Part shown: in pieces, positions 32,658 through 44,199 of the stretch
How positions within the stretch are numbered: position 1 is the stretch's first letter
Layout: each line of letters opens with the position of its first letter
Assembly (NCBI RefSeq): GCF_011397635.1
Contig: NC_064769.1
Location: 19,485,207 to 19,549,206, forward strand
Source: Epinephelus fuscoguttatus
Lineage: Eukaryota > Chordata > Actinopteri > Perciformes > Serranidae
Length of the DNA stretch: 64,000 bases
Reading direction: 5' to 3'
The notes under the pieces: model-generated
What the model was told of the DNA's origin: nothing
Database searches by the model: none
The model's input: the letters and a program-made list of their open reading frames with translations, nothing else
Translations under genes and position numbers: made by a program

Positions 32658-35003
32658 TCTAAGTGGCTCCCACAGTAAACATGGCTCACCCAGTTAACTT
32701 TTTGGCCACAAGCTACAAAACCACAAGCTACCTTTCCCTAAACCCACAGACATTTGCAAAGGCACACTAAACATGTATAGATTTAGCACTTGAGCACAAC
32801 TCTAGTATCCGTTCACACAGCGCACAGACACGTTTCAGATCTGTAGCTACGTTTAAACAAATTCATTTGAGAACATTAAAGTAGTTCTGCTCTTTGCTTG
32901 CAGTGTAGAGTCCACCCTTGTGATTATAGTTTATTTGATCTAAGAATTCTATATTATTATTATAATTCCAACTCTTAAAATTACAAATTGAAATATTTAT
33001 ATTTACAGTGTGAACATTAGAAATTATATTCTTTATTTACAATACGAGATTTCCTTGATTTTTAAATTCAGAGCAAGTAACTGATCAAGGAACTGCAAAG
33101 CCCAGCACTCAAAGGTTGTTTAACTCTTTAAGTCTTTTCCGCATCATTTATGTAGTTACTTTTCTACATGTTCAGACAGCTTGAGGCGTGTTTTGTTTAA
33201 ATTGTGCCACCAATCCAAAGTTGCTGTGCCACAGGGTGTTGCTCTACAAGTTCCTCTGTTTGACTGATGTTGTGTTCCTCCTTTTTTTGGCACGCTGGGT
33301 GTGCTGAACAGTGCCTGTTTGTATGCAGGAAAAGCACATGCGAGTGTTATCATAACTGTGTTTAAAGATCTGAGTGCTTCAGAAGAAAACTGTGCAAAGA
33401 ATGAATGCAAATTATTTAAACATCTTTAACCACGGGGTTATTGTAGTTTTTTTTTTTTTTTTTTTGTAGATTTAGCTCTTTTTTAGTTAGATCGGTAGAA
33501 ACCTTGACAGTGCACCCCCTGTTCCTTCCCCTCCCTTCACTGGACCCCAGGGAGCTGCAGGTTTCCTCCGCTAGTTAGATTTAAGTAATTTAGTTTTTCC
33601 TTTAGCCTGTTCTTTCCCTCACATGAGCATGATGTAACATAAGGCACTTGCAAAGTTGCTGACAGCATTTGATACTACAGACTATGTCCAAAAATGTGAA
33701 AAATGTTAAAATAACCATGAAGTTGTTGATAAATATTCAGCTAAAAGAAATGGGAAATGTTACACGGTGACAGCCTATAGAGACATGAGAGTGGTATCAA
33801 TGCTCTCACCTCAGAAAGAAAGCAAATAAGCAAAATGTTGTACTCTTCCTTTAATATATTATTAATGTGTTTCTAATTTAAGCCTGTTGTTGTCAGTGTG
33901 TCGACAGGTGGGCCTGATCAGTGTGCCGGACATCCACGCAATGTGCTAAGCACTAAATCCTTCTGTTTGCGTTCCCAGACCACAGCACTACTTTTGGTTG
34001 TTTGCTCCATGTTTTGAATTTGTGTTTGTATTTAAGTGCCTTAACCTTGGCCTTAGCTCCATCATAAAGCATCACAGGCGTCGCAACAGTTTCTGTGAGT
34101 GTGTTGATGGTCTGGCTTTTTGTACATTACTTAACCCTCACTCCTGAAATTTAACCGCGCTCCTTGCAAATGTATAACTCGGCACAGAATAATAATGTAT
34201 GCAAACACACATAAGCTCATGCACAGCAGCCTCCTCCACCTCCCCCGAAAAACACACATACTTGATGGACTTCCATTTATTAATAGCCTATAATAATATT
34301 GTATTCGTTTGATATTGTTGAAACGTGTGGTACACTGTATTGGTTCAATAGCTGGCTGAGGAACCTTGCTGGAATGAGAACTATCATTTACATTAAAACA
34401 TTAGATAGGATCGATTTCAGTCTTTGAAATTTACCAGTCTGTATATATTTTTCTCTACAATTTGCTATGGAGTACATTAGCTTGCAGATGTGGTCGATAT
34501 AAAGAAAAGCACTGATAATGCTACTGTGTATTGAGAAGTACTCATAATTAAGTTCTCGTGTTTGTACCACAGCAAAAAAAAAAAAAAAAGACTTTGGGCC
34601 ATCTCTAATTTAAGCAAACGTCTTCGGGCTCTATTAAAAAAGGCAACGATTGAATTTTTTTATTGCATTATTCCCAGGCAGCAGGCATCAAACTGACAAT
34701 CCTACTAGAGCCAGACGCTGAGGACTTTGTGTGGAAGGATATTAAGACATATTGTAATTTAAAACAAGGGGGATGCAGGCATTTATAGTGTATTTATAGA
34801 GCACAAGTCTGCCCCAAAGCATGCGAGGTTGAGACGAGTGGAAAATGTAGAACATGAAAAACCTACCTGGGAGTAAGATTTTGTTTTGTTAATTGTTTTT
34901 TGTTAACTTTTGTGTACTGTACTGTACATTGCCAATGTTCATGTGTAATGCACTTTTTTTTACATTTTGTTAAAATGATGTCCAGTCTAATGTTTATCAT
35001 GGA

Positions 35004-35009
35004 AATAAA
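35004..35009 (+). terminator. ssh1: distal poly(A) signal, probably ssh1
   Basis: AATAAA within AT-rich sequence that ends the unique non-repetitive stretch downstream of ssh1. The next sequence (from 35219) is transposon-derived. Assignment to ssh1 is inferred from position and strand. Confidence 0.45.
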
Positions 35010-35218
35010 CCATTTCCTCTGCATAATCTGTTGATTGAGTTAAGTTGCTTTCCTGTGCTTGTAGGCTACCGGTATTTAAACAATTTGATTTACAAAAGGG
35101 ATCTATATTTAGATTCCCCTGCAGAACAGTGATACTCAACTTTGGATCCAATAGGGTGCCCCAATGGCTTGCCCACCATTTTCTAATCCACAATAAAAAA
35201 AAAAAAATACATTTATTC

Positions 35219-35633
35219 CAGGGTGTCTGTGGGTCCTTAAAAAGTATTAAAATGTCTTAAATTTTCCAAATCTTAGGCTTTAAATCATTAAATAGTCTTA
35301 AATTTTAATCTGTGTGGTCTTAATTACCACAAACACTTTATCTAATTTAATTTACCCATCTTTTAATTTCTTTGTCAAAATTAATCAAGCTCTTTTGCAT
35401 GAAAGTATACATTTTTGATGTTACATATCTTTAAACCCACCTCCAAACCTAATACTGTCTTTTTCCTTTATTCTTGGATTTAAATGTGGCTAAATGTAGA
35501 TAAACCTAACTGACTCTACTAACCATATTTCTACATAAAACCTACCTCTGCATGCACATACATATTCATGTGTCTTGAAAAGGTCTTAAAAAGCATTACA
35601 TTTAAATAATGTGTGATACCTGTAGACACCCTG
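35219..35633. mobile_element. hAT-like MITE, 415 bp
   Basis: Ends CAGGGTGTCTG (35219-35229) and CAGACACCCTG-like inverted end TAGACACCCTG (35623-35633), with TTATTC immediately outside both ends (35213-35218 and 35634-35639). CAGGG termini fit hAT, though the visible duplication is 6 rather than 8 bases. The interior is AT-rich ('tcttaaattttaatctg') and non-coding. Same family as the SINE-split repeat at 24130-24820. Confidence 0.7.
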
Positions 35634-35754
35634 TTATTCACACTAGGATTTTCTTTTGTATCTTAACTGTAAATAGTACACTAAAATCATCAAAACAGAG
35701 CTTGTTCCTTAATTTGTTTATTCACAAATTCATTTTCCATAACTGCGCATACTG

Positions 35755-36060
35755 TTCGGGGTCACGAGGGGGCTGGAGCCTATCCCAGCTGACAGTGGGC
35801 GAGAGGCAGGGTACACTCTGGACAGGTCACCAGACTATCACAGGGCTGACACACAGAGACAGACAACCATTCACACTCACATTCACACCTACGGCCAATT
35901 TAGAGTCACCAGTTAACCTGCATGTCTTTGGACTGTGGGAGGAAGCCAGAGTACCCAGAGAAAACCCACACTGACACAGGGAGAACATGTAAACTCTGCA
36001 CAGAGGGGCTCCCTCCTGGGGCTCAAACCAGCAACCCTAACCACTGCACAGTGGAGCAGT
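35755..36060 (-). repeat. interspersed repeat, reverse copy
   Basis: Reverse-complement relative of the repeat at 17735-18015: 'ggagcctatcccagctgac', 'agacaaccattcacactcac', 'gtctttggactgtgggagg'. It is somewhat longer, continuing to 'ctgcacagaggggctccc'. No coding potential. Confidence 0.7.
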
Positions 36061-36346
36061 ATTTTTTTCAGTATTTATTTATTTATTATTATTATTTTTT
36101 TTTTTTTTAAAAAAAGGACCCCCCCCAGACCCCCTGACGAGAGGTCCTGGCTAATTAACATAACTGATGCAAAAATGGCCCCTGTTAACAAAGCTTTATT
36201 GCAAGATATAGTACATCTTTGATAATATGAATCAGCCTCTGTCTGCCTCTGGCCTTCTCTTTCTCTTTATGGACAGGGCAGAGAGCTCACTTTATTGAGT
36301 TAGTCAAATGAAGTTGGTCTGAGATCATGGGGCAGGTGACAGCTGA

Positions 36347-36412
36347 ATGAGAGATGATCTCCCAGAAACACCAAAGTCCTACAGGACAACGACAGGCAGA
36401 TCATCAGCCTCA
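36347..36412 (+). other. candidate first coding exon of the 844-aa gene
   Basis: An ATG directly after an in-frame TGA opens 22 codons (MRDDLPETPKSYRTTTG...) ending at a good donor, CTCA|GTGAGT at 36413. The big downstream exon has a pyrimidine-rich acceptor ending in AG at 39598-39599. Its first 15 bases (39600-39614) are in frame with the ATG at 39615, so the join is phase 0 with no stop. If used, the protein would gain 27 residues. It could equally be a 5' UTR exon or chance. Confidence 0.3.
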
Positions 36413-39400
36413 GTGAGTATCTACCTATTATCTGTGATGATTTCATGTCAGTGTTAGTTTAAGTTAATTAGATAACATCCGAAACGGTAACAGGTAAGTT
36501 GTTTGAATAGAAGTTTTAATGAATATAGTCATTATTGACTGTTATGGTAAAGATTATAGAAACAGGCCAGGAGGGCTTAAATGTTAAAGGTCAGTTAAAG
36601 GTTTTCCTTCCTCAGTGTTCAAAATGACATGCTGGTATGTGGTGATACTGTACATTTGTGGTTATGTTAGGTTATACTGAACTATGTTATTCAAACCACA
36701 TACAGTAGATATTCTTATTGTGAGCTGGTACATTGCATGAATCCATTGTGCCACTGTAAACTAGCAGTACATACAGTATATATAATTTTATGACTCTAAG
36801 TTCTGCCTAACAGAATGCTGTACAAATTTTACTGTCAAACTAGATTAGGTGTCTGAATATCACCCTGCCATACTACGTATTTGAATTTGACTTCACTGCA
36901 TGTGATACACTTACTGCTCTAAAGGAAGGGCACAGTATTCTGTTGGGAAAAACAAAACCTATCCTGAGACCGTGCTAGAAAGCTTGTGAACTCAAAGTCA
37001 CAAGTCTCTTATAAACTGTCTGCTCAGTATTAGAGAGACACAAGAACGGGAGCTGGACAGATAGATATGAGGGAGGGAGTTTCACAGGCCAATGTCACAG
37101 ATGCCTCCCACTGCTGCCATTATAACACATCCATCCCGAAATAACACTTCAGATACGCTAAAGCTGCAAGCGCACGCATCTGTCGTGGATCACTGGGAGC
37201 CACATCATAGCAAACAAACAGAAACAATGTCAGCTGGTTAAAGATGAAAGCTCTGATAAAGCTAGAGGAAGCAGGTGGAGGACAGAATATGTGCCATGAT
37301 GCACCAAATCACCACATCAGTGTAATTCGGTCAGGGGATGGTCTGTTTTTTAGCCTTCCATCCATTACTTTTAGGCCACCATTTTATTTGTTTATCCTTT
37401 GCTTTTAGCTTACTAAGTGTTTATCCATTAGGCCTACTTTTAAACATCTATTTTAACTATTATCTTTTATATTTAGCTATTTAAATCATTTATCAATTTC
37501 AGCTTTTTTTTAGCTATTATCCTTTACTTCAAGCCAACTATTTCAACTGCTTATGCATTACCTTGAGGTTTTAATTGTTTATCCATTAGCCTGCTAATTA
37601 TTTTACTTGCATATCTGTTACTTTTACCTACCTACGTCAATTATTTATCCATTACTTTAAGCATGTAATTTGACCATTATCCATTACATTTAGTCATTTC
37701 AACCATTTATCAATTAAGCTACTTTAACTGTTCATCCATTACTTCTAACTATTTCAACTACTTATTCATTAGGCCCTGTTTTTGACTATTTATCTGTTAC
37801 AGTACTTAAAGCTAACTATGTCAACTGTTCAGGGCCAGACCTACAGCACACAAAAAAAACCAAGTTACATCTCTTACATTTATTTTATTTATTAGGAATA
37901 AGAACAAAAGTTAATAAAAATCTTTTTTGGTCTACGTAAAAAGAAAATATTTATTTTTATCCATAACTTTTAGCCATTTATTTTAACCATTATCCCCTAC
38001 TCTTAACTATGTCAACCATTTATCAATGTTAGCTTACTATTTCAATTGTTTCCATTTGTTTTAGCTGTCTTTTTTAACCATTTATCCATTTTATTTCAAC
38101 CATTTATCAATCACTTAATTATTCTTAAATGTTTTGATTATTCATACATTACTTTTAGACTATTTCAGTCTATTTCAGCAATTTACCCCTAGCTAACTAT
38201 TTAAAGATCCATTACTTTTAGCTATATATTTAAACCATCACTGTTACATTTTGTGTTTGTTTGCTAGTTTTTTTATGCACTCTTGACATGTGGTGTTCAG
38301 ATGTTACACCAGGTCAATATAGATATATTTCTGTCATCAAATTGTAATTTTAATCTGTTCAAAGTCATTTGGTAACTCACAGTCTTTCCAATTATAAGTG
38401 CCCTGGGTAAGGAGTCACTGGTGCAGAGGACAAGAGCCATAATTCATAGATAAACAGTAGTCAGGCTTCAAGGGGAATAGTTTCATTTACATTCTGCGGA
38501 CAAGCACGTTGGTTAAATAGACAGGCTTGAAAGAAACAAAGTGACACTCAACACCTCTCAGGCTTGTAATAGCTTAAGCAACAGAGTGCATGATTACAGA
38601 AGCAGGGTGAAGAGGTTCAGTCACCTCTCTTGCACTTACCTTTCAACCGAAGAAATCAAAGAACCTTAACTTAGCATTTTGTCTGATTCTAGATTAAGTT
38701 AAGCGTATGCTCCTGGAAAATGTACCTGATGCAACAGCACTTACACATTCAGTCATCTGAAAGCTAAAAATACTCCGATTCCACATGCCACTTTAAAGTC
38801 TGTTGATCTGTTTTCCCTTTGCAATAATCTCTCTGCCACCATCCATCATGTCGGTGGTTAAACTCATCCAGCCCCTGACAAACAATTCGGTTCAGGAGTC
38901 AAAGCGCTTGTGACTTGAATCATGTATTCGAGGTGACCTTTCTATAGTCCCTGTAACCAAAACAACTGTAAACATTCAGATAGTTTGAGGGGGATTCACA
39001 CAAGCATGCCTTGTCCCTGGACCAGTAATTGACAGTGCATGATGTCTCACACTGTGCTGGCTCTGAGGATACATGATTACAGTTACATTAGTTATTAGAC
39101 TCACAAATCACATAAAAGCAAGACTTTGACATAATTTAAGGCGTATTAATCTAGTTTTAGAGAGCATCAAAACGATCTTAAATGACTCATAGGCCTATTT
39201 CATGTATTTGGCAGCATTTAGAGATCACATTCTCCCTGGGCTTTTTATTTGACCTTGGCACGTGACAGCTGACCTCTTATCTCACTTGTCTTGTTTCCTT
39301 TTTGGCCTCCTGACTCACTGGCAGCAGTCAGACCAGCTTTAATTATAGCATACAACATTCCTTTCCAACAGAATAGAGGGAGATAGATAGACAGGCCTTG

Positions 39401-39599
39401 GGAGGGCAAGAGTGAGCCGTATAGACGAACATACAAAATAGGGAAAGGTTCAAGACGGGTAAAAATAGACCGCAATGCCTGTTGTGTGATTTCACTTCGT
39501 TGGGATGGGGAGGCGAGCCATCCTCATTACGCCATTGTGTCATGCTTATAAAACTGCTGCTGCGTCTTGACATTTCATTCTCTCTTTTCCTAATGTTAG
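36413..39599. other. putative intron; no other gene seen
   Basis: AT-rich, no credible exon on either strand. The central part (37355-38250) is a decayed minisatellite. The last 60 bases before 39600 are pyrimidine-rich and contain a good splice acceptor. Confidence 0.4.
37355..38250. repeat. decayed minisatellite, unit about 30-37 bp
   Basis: The phrases TTATCCATTACTTTTAGC and CTATTTCAACCATTTATC recur more than twenty times at spacings of about 30-37 bases, with many substitutions and small indels. A non-repeat segment interrupts at about 37820-37960. No unit is conserved exactly, so the array is old. No protein frame runs through it. Confidence 0.75.
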
Positions 39600-39614
39600 G
39601 ACAGAGCAACAACC

Positions 39615-42149
39615 ATGGGCCAAAAGCTGGAGAGGCTGTCGGAAAGGGATGAAGAGTCGCTTGATGATTCAGAGTGGTCGGGGCAAACTGAAGAGACAGA
39701 ACAGTCGGAGACTGCAGCAGAACAAGATGAGAGCAGAGATCAGGAGGATGGCAGTTTTGCGACCCCTGGGGGTATTGGCTGGATTAGTGGGATCAGTGTC
39801 ACTGGCCCTGCCACTGGGCAAACAGGGGAGCTCACAGTCACTTCTGCACGTACAGACCCCCAAACTGGGCAGCCAATCAGATCTCTAGGTCAGCAGGAGC
39901 ACCCTGTGAACACCAAGGGAGAGTGTGTGGGTGGAGACAGAAAGAGCCACAGTGTCACTCGGACTGCAGAGGAGTCAAAAACTGTCCTGAGCCCTAAGGA
40001 GACAAGACAAACTTCAGACAAAAGGCAAGGGTCTAGGAGTAAGGCTGTGGCCTATATTGGGACTACAGCTATGGAGGAGCAGGGAAACGGGAAGAAATCG
40101 GACCTTGCTTGTAAAAAGTTAGGTCCTGACACTCAAACCGGCTCATGCAATCCCTCTAATGAGGAGGACTTTGTGGTGCTCGAGGAGGATGAGACTTGGA
40201 TGTCATCTGACGGGGAACATAAAACCACTTTTGGCAATAAAACAGATGATCTTCAGTCTCCTTTTAAAGGAAGCGTTGAGGAGAACGCTTCTGCAAGTGG
40301 CAGTAACCTTCCACAACCTTCCAAGAATGCTCCTCAAGAAAAGGGTAATGAGAAGAAAAGCAAGAGAAGATCTGACACACTTTCAGTCACAGCCGACAGT
40401 GTGGAAGCACATGCTGAAAGTTCACCCGCAGATTGTTTTGAGAGGGAAATGGTTCCAGATTTGGCTGAAGTGACAGGCAGCAGGTGTCAGCTAAAAAGAG
40501 TTGGTCATGTTGGGGCTGCCCAAACCAAGGCAACTGGGAGAGGAAGAGCAGAGAGGGAGCAAGACATGAATGACTACAGCAAGGGGGAGGTCTCTACTTA
40601 CAGTAACGTGACACAAAACAGTGGCTCGGGGAAAAGATTAAGAGAGAGCAGTGATGATTTGGGAAACATGCTTAATGAAGCAGGCCAGTTGATTGTTCAA
40701 GAGGAGCCAGGAGGGGAGAAAGAGACAAAGTCAAAATGGGAACCATGCTTGGAAAAGGTAGATCCTTCTTTAAGAGAGGAACATCAATGCAAGGGAAGCC
40801 ACAATGTACAAAAAACAGCAGAAGCAGATCAGTCCCATCTGAGTAGGTTTGCGGGCGCTGTCTCAAAGAGGGCTAAGGCAGGTAGTTTGTGTACCAAGAA
40901 AGAGGATGGCCAATTGGCTAGCAAAGCAGCCGACTCTCACCCCCTAAAAGCAAAGCCCTCTAGCTCTGAAACACCACTTCTAGAAGACAATCCCTCGTTT
41001 TCACTGGAACAGTGTGATACGACCCACTGTGTTCCTCTGCCAGGCAATGAAGGCTGTGATGAACTGATACAGGTCGCGAGCTTGAAGAGGGAGAGCAATC
41101 ATGTTTGCTTCTCTGCCGTCGTCACCCCTCCACCTGTAACTCATCTGTTGCCTGAGAAAGTCACATCAATGGCGACACAACTTGGTACAAGTGTGGTAAA
41201 TTCACAAATGGCGCCAGATGCCTCATGTGACTCTAGAGATGAATCTATGCCAAAAGAAAAACCCAGAGTTAAAGGCCCACCTCCGCCTGTCCCCAAAAAA
41301 CCTAAAAACCCTTTTATAAAGCTGAAAACCGCACAATTGAAGTCTGGTGATGTGCAAAGAAGAGGCAAAGATCATCTACGCTCTGAGGAGAGGGTCAAGA
41401 GGAGGCACACTTTTGATTTTCATGTTCCATACAACACTCTAACTAATCAGGACATGTGCTTGTTGTGGGACGAAAGGGGCACTTACACAGTGCCAACCAA
41501 CATACGACGGCTCTCAGCTGACCTCAGCCCTTGGGAAAACCTTTCACTGGGACATATGGATGATCGGTACGGAGACATGGTCGACTTTGACTACTGCGGG
41601 CGTGTGGCACAGCTGTCTCCAGAGGCAGAGCCGCCAAACCTGGACATGTTGGAGAGAAGAATATTCCTGGAGAGAAAATCCAGATTTAAAAGCTCGCCTC
41701 CTGTTGCGAAAAAGCCCCAAATTCGTGTTGCATCCAAAGAGATTCTTCACACACCTGAGGTCACATCAGACAATGAAATCCAAAGACCAAAACCTGCTCC
41801 TTCAGGGAAACAAGAAATCTACCCAGAGCTCCAATCTGCAAGAGTCATCAGCGACAACCGTGGTAACTATGTTAAGCATAGAGAGTACCACAGTAGTGAT
41901 CGGGATGCAAGCTGTAACAGCAAGGTGGGTTCTTACAAGCCCGTGGCGGAAATTATCAAAGAAAAAAATCAAGTGCAAAGACATCAGAGATGGGTCAAAC
42001 CTGAAGGGGTTAAAGCTCAGGTTCGGGTGGCTGAGGAGGGTCCAAGTGTGAAAGTATCCCAGATGAAGAATGCCTTTGATGTCCCAAAGAAATCCAAAGA
42101 GAGACCTCCAGAAGTTCCACCACCTCCAAAGAAAGGTAAGGACCTCTGA
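39615..42149 (+). CDS. unrecognised 844-aa hydrophilic protein with proline motifs
   Basis: A single exon holds 844 open codons, too long for chance in AT-rich DNA. I do not recognise the family. Residues 1-550 are low-complexity, acidic and Ser/Lys/Glu-rich, without membrane segments. KGPPPPVPKKPKNPF (about 553-567) and PPEVPPPPKKG (about 832-842) look like SH3- or profilin-type ligands. Between them a more structured block, about 595-705, begins RRHTFDFHVPYNTLTNQDM and includes PWENLSLGHMDDRYGDMVDF and LERRIFLERKSRFKS. The start ATG lies 15 bases inside an exon with a good acceptor. A donor AAAG|GTAAGG at 42136 would extend the protein into another exon; without splicing it ends at TGA (GKDL). 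AATAAA-rich sequence at about 42322 would suit the unspliced form. It sits between ssh1 and coro1c on the same strand. Function unknown; a scaffold or cytoskeletal adaptor role is only a guess. Confidence 0.8.
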   Translation: MGQKLERLSERDEESLDDSEWSGQTEETEQSETAAEQDESRDQEDGSFATPGGIGWISGISVTGPATGQTGELTVTSARTDPQTGQPIRSLGQQEHPVNTKGECVGGDRKSHSVTRTAEESKTVLSPKETRQTSDKRQGSRSKAVAYIGTTAMEEQGNGKKSDLACKKLGPDTQTGSCNPSNEEDFVVLEEDETWMSSDGEHKTTFGNKTDDLQSPFKGSVEENASASGSNLPQPSKNAPQEKGNEKKSKRRSDTLSVTADSVEAHAESSPADCFEREMVPDLAEVTGSRCQLKRVGHVGAAQTKATGRGRAEREQDMNDYSKGEVSTYSNVTQNSGSGKRLRESSDDLGNMLNEAGQLIVQEEPGGEKETKSKWEPCLEKVDPSLREEHQCKGSHNVQKTAEADQSHLSRFAGAVSKRAKAGSLCTKKEDGQLASKAADSHPLKAKPSSSETPLLEDNPSFSLEQCDTTHCVPLPGNEGCDELIQVASLKRESNHVCFSAVVTPPPVTHLLPEKVTSMATQLGTSVVNSQMAPDASCDSRDESMPKEKPRVKGPPPPVPKKPKNPFIKLKTAQLKSGDVQRRGKDHLRSEERVKRRHTFDFHVPYNTLTNQDMCLLWDERGTYTVPTNIRRLSADLSPWENLSLGHMDDRYGDMVDFDYCGRVAQLSPEAEPPNLDMLERRIFLERKSRFKSSPPVAKKPQIRVASKEILHTPEVTSDNEIQRPKPAPSGKQEIYPELQSARVISDNRGNYVKHREYHSSDRDASCNSKVGSYKPVAEIIKEKNQVQRHQRWVKPEGVKAQVRVAEEGPSVKVSQMKNAFDVPKKSKERPPEVPPPPKKGKDL

Positions 42150-42359
42150 CTGTAAACATTAGAGACATCAGTTCTGCACTTTTTATTGGTTCAGTGATTT
42201 ATCAGAGCATTCATACACACCAAAACTGTGGTTAAAAACATTTTTCCATTTGTGTATGAAGGCTCTTAAAAACTAATTTGAGGACTGTGAATTTCTGAAC
42301 GCTAAGTGACTTGCGTGTTTTAAATAAATAAAAAGTAATACACAAATCAATATTTGTAT

Positions 42360-42470
42360 GGCCCTGTGACAGTCTGGGTGTACCCTGCCTCTTGCCCACT
42401 GTCAGCTGGGATAGGCTCCGGCCTGCCCACAACCCCTGACTGGATAAGCAGTTACATAAAAATGAATGAA
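42360..42470 (+). repeat. 3' fragment of the 17735-18015 repeat family
   Basis: 'ggccctgtgacagtctggg', 'cccactgtcagctgggatag' and an 'aatgaatgaat' tail match the right end of the repeat at 17735-18015. It overlaps the region where a short-form poly(A) site of the 844-aa gene would lie. A decayed relative runs from about 42890 to 43150. Confidence 0.65.
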
Positions 42471-44150
42471 TATTTTTATACTTAATATTATCAGTGGATC
42501 AAGTGACTATGTGTAATGTGGAATTGGTCACTACCCTCAGCTCAAAGGAGATTTTCAGCCTCTTCAGCTGATTACTTTGATTCAAAGCAGCTGGTGTATT
42601 CATGTCCTGCCAGTCATCTAACAACAGGATCTGTCTCGTTATTTAATATACAACATTTAAACTTTAAGCCTGATTCAATTAAGAGTCTGGTTCTTCTTCT
42701 CTGGTTGGGAGAGTAATTCAATAAAAACGTAGTGAGGTTTTCTCAGACATCTTTTCACGTGGCTTGAGCTGTGATTCAGTAGCATTTGGATGATTGTGGA
42801 AGACAAAAAAGATGTTTCACCTTCCTGTCATTTAGTCAAGAATCAACCAAGTTCGTCTCCTCACCAATGAAAGTGCAGAATTTTTTATCTGGGTCCTGGT
42901 GTGTATGCAGTTCGGATGTTGTCCCAGTGTTAACCTCAGATTTCTCCCACGCCCCCAAACACAAGCAGCTCAGGGTGAACCGCAGACTCAGATTTACCCC
43001 TAGGTGTAAATGAGAGTATTAATGTGTTTATCTACGGTAATAGTCCCTATGGCAGTCTTGGAAACTGTCAGTGGTGTTTCCCCGCCTTCTGCTGATACAT
43101 ACTGGGATAGGCTCCAAACTCCTTGATCTTTTAGAGATAAGCTGGTAGGAAGAATATAAATTATTTTTCTTTCATCATGTCACACTCGTGCATTCATGAT
43201 GCAAACAAGCTGTTGCATTAACATCCTCCTAAAATGGGTGAAATATAATATTAAATAATAATGCATCTAATAAAGTGGTTTTGTTTTCAGATTATATTAT
43301 TCATTATTATATTATTCATTATATTATTCAATAATTACCCAGTAACCAAGTAATTATGTGTAACTCACAAGGTAATCAACACATTACTTGACAAAATAAA
43401 AGGTCTTCAGACACTAGGAGCCTCACATACACAGTAGTTTGACCAAAAACGATGTCCACTCATGGTCGACTTACATTTTCTGGAACTTTTTAGCTGTATC
43501 ACATCGTCATCTCTGCTGTCTTCTCACTTCTCATCTGTGTCAGCTCATAAATTATTTATGAAAATTTGTTTTTGACCTTGATGAAGACCGGGTCATTGTT
43601 CAAACCCCTAGGAAAAAAGGAAGCAAGTGGCTGTTGAGTTGGGGTTGTTATGTCTAGGTTAAGAATGATCCATCATGCTTGTGTCACATTCATTTTCACT
43701 GACATATTCAGAGCCCACAGACATTCATTTTGAGGTCTGAGACTATGTAAAAAGGGCTGGATAATTAAATAGCATTAATTTGCTCAAAAACAGTATACAT
43801 TTTTTTAAACTGCATTTCATCAATCCTAAGGAATGCAAATACGTCATTTGAAAGCACAATTACAGAACACCAAAAAAGAGGGACTAATTATTAGGAGATT
43901 CCTTTGAATACTTGTGATGTGTGGGTGCATCTCAGACTATGGGGGTTTCTCATTGTGTTTGGACAGTGCAGGCTGGGGTGGGGTGGGGTAGGATGGGACG
44001 GGATGGGGCAGAGGGGGAGGGGAGGGACCATGACACAAAAGATGCTGCTGGCAATGAAAATCCACATTTTTGGCATAGTTGAAACAAACAAGAATTAATG
44101 CAGGAGGTCTGCTTACAAAGACACGAGGAGGATGCAGCGAGAAACCCAGA
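42471..44150. other. intergenic region with repeat debris
   Basis: No coding exon is recognised. It contains decayed repeat pieces (42890-43150), an ATTATATTATTC microsatellite-like patch (about 43288-43332) and a G-rich tract (43974-44030). A terminal exon of the 844-aa gene could be hidden here, but none stands out. Confidence 0.4.
43974..44030 (+). repeat. G-rich tract with quadruplex potential
   Basis: At least eight runs of three or more G separated by short loops (GGGGTGGGGTGGGG, then GGGACGGG and so on) over 55 bases on the + strand. It satisfies the simple G3+N1-7 pattern several times over. It lies upstream of the probable coro1c promoter. Confidence 0.75.
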
Positions 44151-44199
44151 TTTCCTGCAGCCCCATCCCCATTCACAGCCTTGGGAAATGAAATCTGAC

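Larger units (their letters stand above)
30271..35035 (+). other. ssh1: long 3' UTR of ssh1, with transposon insertions
   Basis: After the TAA at 30268-30270 no further coding exon of ssh1 is recognisable. The stretch is non-coding, contains a TIR element with a LINE fragment inside (31648-32657), and ends in AT-rich sequence with AATAAA at 35004-35009. An earlier ATTAAA at 31179-31184 could give a short form. A long 3' UTR would fit SSH1, but the extent is inferred. Confidence 0.45.

Noticed and set aside
42786-43013. continuation exon of the 844-aa gene
   Set aside because: Short ORF without a convincing acceptor/phase match; part of it is decayed repeat sequence.
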